A stretch of DNA of 6,090 nt from JBKJML01 sp046596415 (GTDB lineage: Bacteria; Actinomycetota; Thermoleophilia; Gaiellales; Gaiellaceae): assembly GCA_046596415.1 (NCBI GenBank), contig JBKJML010000181.1:1-6090 (forward strand), written 5' to 3'. The notes beneath the pieces were generated by a model. It saw only the letters and a list, made by a program, of their open reading frames with translations. It was not told where the DNA came from and searched no databases. A program made the position numbers and the translations under genes. Within the stretch, counting starts at the first letter, position 1, and every line of letters begins with the position of its first letter. Below are positions 1 through 6,090 of the stretch, in pieces.

Positions 1-3084
<3,084 letters not shown>

Positions 3085-3092
3085 GAAGCCAT

Positions 3093-3098
3093 CCTCCT
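3093..3098 (-). promoter_or_regulatory. Shine-Dalgarno site of nifJ
   Basis: A perfect AGGAGG on the minus strand lies 8 nt before the GTG at 3084. It decides the start: the ATG at 3092-3090 directly abuts this site, is out of frame, and meets a stop after three codons (ATG GCT TCG TGA). The reading frame upstream of the GTG stays open for some distance but offers no ATG, GTG or TTG nearby. Confidence 0.85.
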
Positions 3099-3135
3099 GT
3101 CGGACGGCCGTGCCGGCATCGGTACCACTCCCGAT

Positions 3136-3154
3136 CGGGTTTGCGCTAAACCCG
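3136..3154. promoter_or_regulatory. 19-bp inverted repeat upstream of nifJ, candidate operator
   Basis: On the minus strand the sequence reads CGGGTTTAGCGCAAACCCG: two perfect 7-bp arms around a 5-bp centre. It ends 51 bp upstream of the nifJ GTG. Its size and position would suit a dimeric repressor or a redox regulator, but I do not recognise it as a known operator. It has no T-tract on either side, so an intrinsic terminator is less likely. I could not place a convincing -35/-10 pair for nifJ next to it, so its relation to the promoter is unknown. Confidence 0.4.
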
Positions 3155-3222
3155 CAACGTGTCCCGATCCTGAACGGCCGCGGAGCAGCCCGCCGAGCGC
3201 TCGCAGGTCTCCGCCTTCGGCT

Positions 3223-3228
3223 TATGAT
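3223..3228 (+). promoter_or_regulatory. Possible -10 hexamer ahead of the SIMPL remnant
   Basis: TATGAT matches TATAAT in five of six positions and overlaps the in-frame TGA that opens the remnant. I see no -35 element at a suitable distance. In GC-rich DNA such a hexamer is uncommon but can arise by chance, so this is only a candidate. Confidence 0.2.
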
Positions 3229-3497
3229 CGGCCGAGCCGCCGCAGTACGTCTACACGAAGCTGGGATCGCTGCGTCCCGTGCTGCTCGAGGATGCGACGA
3301 AGGACGCGCTAGCCAGGGCCGAGGTGCTCGCCCGCGCCACCGACGCGAACCTCGGCAGCCTCCGTAGCGTCAATGTCGGCGTCTTCCAGGTCACCTCGCC
3401 AAACTCGACCGAGGTGAGCGACTACGGCGTCTACGACGTCTCGACGCGCGCGAAAGACGTGACCGCGGTCGTCAACGTCACGCTCGCGCTGGAGTAG
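3228..3497 (+). pseudogene. SIMPL-domain (DUF541-type) protein, C-terminal remnant
   Basis: Read in frame from 3228 this encodes 89 residues beginning SAEPPQYVYTKLGSLRP, then a helix rich in A, R and E (LLEDATKDALARAEVLARAT), then GVFQVT, STEVSDYGVYD and a closing beta-strand VTAVVNVTLALE before TAG. These are features I recognise from the C-terminal half of SIMPL-domain proteins (COG2859-like), which are usually about 230-250 aa, exported or membrane-anchored, and of unclear function. The N-terminal half and any signal peptide are absent: the frame has a TGA at 3225-3227 and further stops at 3171 and 3147, and no other plus frame upstream shows matching sequence. The only usable start inside is the GTG at 3279 (72 aa), which has no Shine-Dalgarno and lies within the conserved block. 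The most likely reading is a 5'-truncated gene. The preserved C-terminus suggests that the loss is recent or that a short product is still made. Confidence 0.7.
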
Positions 3498-3499
3498 CG

Positions 3500-3532
3500 G
3501 GCGCCTCGGCGCCGAGCGACGTGAGAGCTCAC
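3500..3532. terminator. Palindromic GC-rich gap between convergent genes, weak terminator candidate
   Basis: Between the SIMPL remnant stop and the E1 stop there are two small symmetric elements. GGCGC-CTCG-GCGCC spans 3500-3513 and overlaps the perfect palindrome CTCGGCGCCGAG at 3505-3516. GTGAG-AG-CTCAC spans 3521-3532 and includes the E1 stop codon. Either could fold in RNA from either strand and help end the two convergent transcripts. No U-tract follows on either side, so this is not a canonical intrinsic terminator. Confidence 0.3.
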
Positions 3533-5538
3533 GCCGCCGCGAGAAGTGACCGAACCGCAGCCACGAGCTCGGCCGGGCCAGGCAGCGTCCCAGCCTCTAG
3601 ATCCTTCTGATACGGAATCGGGTGCGACGCTGCGCCGACCCTGACGACGGGCGCATCGAGCTCCCAAAAGCAGTGCTCCCCGACATGCGCCGCGATCTCG
3701 GAGCCGAAGCCGCAGAACTGCACCGCCTCGTGCGCGACGACGAGCCGATGCGTCTTCGTGACCGACGCCGCGATCAGGCCGGTATCGAGCGGGACCAGCG
3801 TGCGCGGGTCGACGACCTCGGCGCTGATGCCTTCCCGCTCGAGCTCATGCGCCGCCCGGAGCGCATGGGGTACCAGGGCGCCCAGGGCGACGATGGTGAC
3901 GTCCGTCCCTTCCCGCACGACCCGCCCCACACCCAGCTCGATCCCGTAGCGCTCCTTCGGCACCGGGGCGGGCTCGTCGAAGAAGAGGAGCTTCTGCTCG
4001 AGGAAGATAACCGGGTTGTCGCCACGGATCGCAGCCGAGAGAAGGCCCTTCGCGTCGTACGGGTTGGAGGGCATCGCGACGACGAGACCTGGGATGTGCG
4101 CGAAGAGCGCTTCGAGGCTCTGCGAGTGCTGGGCGCCGAGCCTGACGCCGCCACCCGAGACCATCCGGATCACGAGCGGGATGCTCGGTGTGCCGCCCAT
4201 CATGAAACGGAGCTTCGCGGCCTGATTCATGATCTGGTCGAAGGCGACGCCGGCGAAATCCGAGAACTGCAGCTCGACGACGGGCCGCAACCCGGTCAGC
4301 GCAGCGCCGATTCCGCAACCGACGAAGCCGCTCTCCGTCAGGGGCGTGTCGCGGATCCGCTCGGCGCCGTAGCGCTCGTAGAGGCCCTCGGTGGCGCGGA
4401 AGAGCCCGCCGACCTTGCCGATGTCCTCACCCATCAGAAACACGCTCGGGTCGGCCTCGAGCTCCAGCTCGAGCGCCTCGCGCACGGCCGCCACGAAGCC
4501 GAGCTTCCGTTCCGTCTCGGCGGCGGGCGCCGAATAGCTCCGCTGTGGGGCGAGCGCCGCGGGCAGGAGGTCGTCGGCACTGGCGTCTTCGTCGGCGAGC
4601 GCAGTCTCGATCGCGAGCTCGACCTCGCGCTCGACGTCGCGCAGAACGGCCTCTGCACGCGCGTCGTCGAGCTCTCCGAGCTCTCGTAGCAGCCGCTCGA
4701 ACCGCGGCAGTGGGTCTTTTGCCTCCCACTCCTCGACCAGTGCGGCGTCGCGGACATCCGGCAGGTTCGCGCGCATCGAGTGCTGCATCCGGCGGAACGT
4801 CTTCAGCTCGAGAAACGTCGGGCCGGCCCCCTCGCGGGCCCGCACGAGTGCTTGGGCGACCGCGTCCTCGACGGCGAGCACGTCGTTTCCGTCCACGATC
4901 TCGCCGGGCATCCCGTAGCCGGCGGCGCGGTCGGCGAGATCCTCGACGGCGCGCTGCGCCCGCCAGTCGGCCGAGAGCGCGAACTGGTTGTTCTCGCAGA
5001 TGAAGACGACGGGGAGCGCCCAGGTCGCGGCGAGGTTCATTCCCTCGTGCGCAGCGCCCTGGCCGGCTGCCCCGTCGCCGAAGAAGGCGACCGCGGCCTG
5101 CCCCGTGCCGCGCAGCTTCGCCGTCAAGGCCGCACCGCACGCGTGCGGGATCCCGGCGCCGACGATCCCGTTGCAGCCGAGGATGTCGAGCGAGAGGTCA
5201 GCGATGTGCATCGACCCGCCGAGCCCCTTGCAGTAACCCGTCCGCTTCCCGAACATCTCGGCCATCATGCGGCGGAGGTCGGCTCCGGCCGCGATCAGGT
5301 GGCCGTGCGAGCGGTGGTGTCCGACGAGGTAGTCGGTCTCGCGCATGACGCCCGCTGCGCCGACCGCGATCGCCTCCTGCCCGACGCAGCTGTGCGCCGT
5401 CCCGAAGATGACGCCCTGCTGGAAGAGCTCCGCAGCGCGATCCTCGAAGCGGCGGATCAGCGCCATCAGCCGGTGCTGTTCGAGGAGCGAGGGCCGGTCG
5501 GCCGGCCGTTCCGCCCTGGCGGTCGTCTCGCCGCTCAC
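3529..5538 (-). CDS. 2-oxoacid dehydrogenase E1, alpha and beta subunits fused in one chain
   Basis: A 669-aa thiamine-diphosphate enzyme of the pyruvate/branched-chain 2-oxoacid/acetoin dehydrogenase E1 class, which decarboxylates the substrate and transfers the acyl group to lipoyl-E2. The alpha part covers about 1-330: GHHRSHGH at 73-80, GGSMHIAD at 108-115, and the thiamine-diphosphate/Mg motif from G154-D155-G156 to N184, with D155 and N184 spaced as human Asp167 and Asn196. H253-S254 match the His263-Ser264 of the human phosphorylation loop. After an acidic, Ala-rich linker (about 315-345) comes the beta part, 346-669: DTPLTESGF with E402 (human beta Glu59) and AQHSQ with H471 (human beta His128). 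Spacings agree; human numbering is from memory. The GTG at 5538 overlaps the VOC stop (GTGA), so translation is probably coupled; the frame stays open to 5736 but that extension lies over the VOC gene and resembles nothing. The downstream neighbour is convergent and no E2 or E3 is present. Substrate cannot be set from sequence alone. Confidence 0.93.
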   Translation of the reverse strand: MSGETTARAERPADRPSLLEQHRLMALIRRFEDRAAELFQQGVIFGTAHSCVGQEAIAVGAAGVMRETDYLVGHHRSHGHLIAAGADLRRMMAEMFGKRTGYCKGLGGSMHIADLSLDILGCNGIVGAGIPHACGAALTAKLRGTGQAAVAFFGDGAAGQGAAHEGMNLAATWALPVVFICENNQFALSADWRAQRAVEDLADRAAGYGMPGEIVDGNDVLAVEDAVAQALVRAREGAGPTFLELKTFRRMQHSMRANLPDVRDAALVEEWEAKDPLPRFERLLRELGELDDARAEAVLRDVEREVELAIETALADEDASADDLLPAALAPQRSYSAPAAETERKLGFVAAVREALELELEADPSVFLMGEDIGKVGGLFRATEGLYERYGAERIRDTPLTESGFVGCGIGAALTGLRPVVELQFSDFAGVAFDQIMNQAAKLRFMMGGTPSIPLVIRMVSGGGVRLGAQHSQSLEALFAHIPGLVVAMPSNPYDAKGLLSAAIRGDNPVIFLEQKLLFFDEPAPVPKERYGIELGVGRVVREGTDVTIVALGALVPHALRAAHELEREGISAEVVDPRTLVPLDTGLIAASVTKTHRLVVAHEAVQFCGFGSEIAAHVGEHCFWELDAPVVRVGAASHPIPYQKDLEAGTLPGPAELVAAVRSLLAAA

Positions 5539-5999
5539 CGCGGCGGCCGCTGGTGAAGCTCGAAGACGTAGCCGTCCGGGTCGAGCGAGTAGAGGCTCTT
5601 GCCGCCCGCGTTCGCGCCCGCGGTCATCTCCACCGGCCCGTCCGAGCGGAACGAGACCCCGCGTGCCCGCAGCTCCTCGTAGAGCGCGTCGATACCCGTG
5701 ACGAAGACGCAGAAATGGCCGGTGCCGTGGTCGCATGGTCGGGAGCTGCCAGAGTGGCGCTCACAGCCCCGATACTCGATCAGCTCGACCTCGAATTCGC
5801 TCCCGGGCAGGCGAAGCATCGCGATCTCGAGCCCCGTCGCCTCGGGAACACCGACGATCCGCGTGATCTCCGGCTCTTCGTAGAGCCGCCGCCAGAGGAG
5901 CTCGAGCCCGAGCAGGCCGCAGTAGAACTCGAGTGAGCGGTCGAGGTCTGAGACGGTGATGCCAGCATGGCGGGGCCCGGTGATCGTCCATGCGCTCAT
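5535..5999 (-). CDS. VOC-family metalloprotein (glyoxalase/epimerase/dioxygenase fold)
   Basis: A 154-aa protein with the two beta-alpha-beta-beta-beta modules of the vicinal oxygen chelate family: HAGITVSDLDRSLEFYCGLLG at the N-terminus, EVELIEY at 70-76, GHFCVFVTGIDALYEELRARGV in the second module, and the closing strand DPDGYVFELHQ at 140-150. The canonical metal-ligand set appears intact: H11, E72 (or E75), H95 and E147. Length is normal for a single-domain member. Known activities include glyoxalase I, methylmalonyl-CoA epimerase, extradiol dioxygenase and thiol transferase; sequence alone does not choose between them. The gene is first in a two-gene unit, with its TGA overlapping the GTG of the E1 gene, which suggests a role linked to the same substrate. 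The ATG at 5999 has no Shine-Dalgarno; TACGTT sits at -12 to -7, as expected for a leaderless transcript. No other start fits, since H11 lies only ten residues in. Confidence 0.9.
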   Translation of the reverse strand: MSAWTITGPRHAGITVSDLDRSLEFYCGLLGLELLWRRLYEEPEITRIVGVPEATGLEIAMLRLPGSEFEVELIEYRGCERHSGSSRPCDHGTGHFCVFVTGIDALYEELRARGVSFRSDGPVEMTAGANAGGKSLYSLDPDGYVFELHQRPPR

Positions 6000-6005
6000 G
6001 GAGCT

Positions 6006-6011
6006 AACGTA
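6006..6011 (-). promoter_or_regulatory. Possible -10 hexamer for a leaderless VOC-E1 transcript
   Basis: On the minus strand TACGTT occupies exactly -12 to -7 relative to the VOC ATG. It fits the TANNNT pattern seen at this position in leaderless genes of actinobacteria. The start lacks any Shine-Dalgarno, which agrees with a leaderless mRNA. No good -35 is visible (TTCAGC at 6036-6031 is weak and spaced 19 bp). The same bases overlap TAACGT at 6005-6010 on the plus strand, so the divergent SDR promoter could compete for this site. Confidence 0.4.
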
Positions 6012-6015
6012 CTTC

Positions 6016-6023
6016 GGAGGAGG
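6016..6023 (+). promoter_or_regulatory. Shine-Dalgarno site of the SDR gene
   Basis: GGAGGAGG, followed by T, lies 5 nt before the ATG at 6029 and is a near-perfect match to the 16S rRNA 3' end. It fixes the start of the SDR gene and contrasts with the missing site in front of the divergent VOC gene. Confidence 0.85.
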
Positions 6024-6028
6024 TCTCG

Positions 6029-6090
6029 ATGCTGAAGAACCGAGTTGTGCTGGTGACCGGAGCGGCGAGCGGCATCGGCCGCGAGATCGC
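6029..6090 (+). CDS. Short-chain dehydrogenase/reductase (SDR), 5' end only
   Basis: The first 20 codons read MLKNRVVLVTGAASGIGREI, followed by a partial codon at the window edge. The TGAASGIG segment (residues 10-17) is the glycine-rich NAD(P)-binding TGxxxGxG motif of classical SDRs, preceded by the usual first beta-strand (RVVLVT). The catalytic Ser-Tyr-Lys residues lie beyond the window, so substrate and cofactor preference cannot be judged. The start is well supported by the strong Shine-Dalgarno. The gene is divergent from VOC-E1 with only 29 bp between the start codons, so the two may share control. An alcohol/ketone oxidoreductase that feeds or drains the E1 substrate is one possibility, but this is inference from position only. 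Confidence 0.9.
   Translation, partial: MLKNRVVLVTGAASGIGREI

Noticed and set aside
3100..3227. A possible frameshifted N-terminal half of the SIMPL gene.
   Set aside because: I read this stretch in the plus-strand frames. The homologous frame has several stops and the others show no SIMPL-like sequence, so a simple frameshift does not explain the missing half.
3498..3532. A classical intrinsic terminator between the convergent genes.
   Set aside because: The stems are only 4-6 bp and no T-run follows on either strand, so I list it only as a weak candidate.
3622..4689. A 355-codon plus-strand open frame opposite the E1 gene.
   Set aside because: It is a shadow of the E1 coding strand, where every catalytic motif is in place. 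The plus-strand product has no family features.
4780..5556. A 258-codon plus-strand open frame opposite the 5' half of E1.
   Set aside because: It is antisense to the alpha-subunit motifs, has low-complexity composition, and has no convincing start signal.
5539..5736. A 66-residue N-terminal extension of E1 from an ATG at 5736.
   Set aside because: The stretch lies over the well-conserved VOC C-terminus in another frame, is Arg/Gly-rich and resembles no E1. The GTG at 5538 is in the usual place for this family.

Overview
This GC-rich window is almost fully coding. It reads as a bacterial chromosome segment, and nothing in it looks like phage, plasmid, IS, tRNA, rRNA or CRISPR. The single-chain alpha/beta 2-oxoacid dehydrogenase E1, the GTG starts, a TANNNT hexamer placed as at actinobacterial leaderless starts, and a SIMPL-family fragment together suggest a high-GC actinobacterium-like lineage, possibly from a deep-branching or environmental clade. 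That is inference; no marker gene fixes the taxonomy.

Layout, left to right. (1) Positions 1-3084, minus strand: a pyruvate:ferredoxin (flavodoxin) oxidoreductase of the single-chain NifJ type. It is complete at its N-terminus and cut by the window edge at about residue 1028. Every active-site and cluster-ligand position that falls inside the window is present. (2) Positions 3085-3227: a short intergenic region with a clear Shine-Dalgarno for the oxidoreductase and a 19-bp inverted repeat. (3) Positions 3228-3497, plus strand: a well-conserved C-terminal piece of a SIMPL-domain (DUF541-type) protein that lacks its N-terminal half. This is probably a gene remnant. (4) Positions 3498-3528: a convergent gap with small GC-rich palindromes. 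(5) Positions 3529-5538, minus strand: a 669-aa fused E1 alpha/beta thiamine-diphosphate 2-oxoacid dehydrogenase. (6) Positions 5535-5999, minus strand: a VOC (glyoxalase/epimerase/dioxygenase fold) metalloprotein whose stop overlaps the E1 start by 4 bp (GTGA). (7) From 6029, plus strand: the first 20 codons of a short-chain dehydrogenase/reductase (SDR), with a strong Shine-Dalgarno, running off the right edge.

How the genes fit together: VOC and E1 form a two-gene, translationally coupled unit, divergent from the SDR across only 29 bp. E1 enzymes oxidatively decarboxylate 2-oxo acids (or cleave acetoin) and pass the acyl group to a lipoyl E2, but no E2 or E3 gene is in view. The neighbouring NifJ performs a ferredoxin-linked pyruvate decarboxylation by different chemistry. 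The window therefore carries two thiamine-dependent 2-oxoacid decarboxylating enzymes back to back. I see no previously undescribed system. The points most worth checking are the truncated SIMPL gene, the orphan fused E1 with its VOC partner, the compact divergent start region, and the inverted repeat upstream of nifJ.
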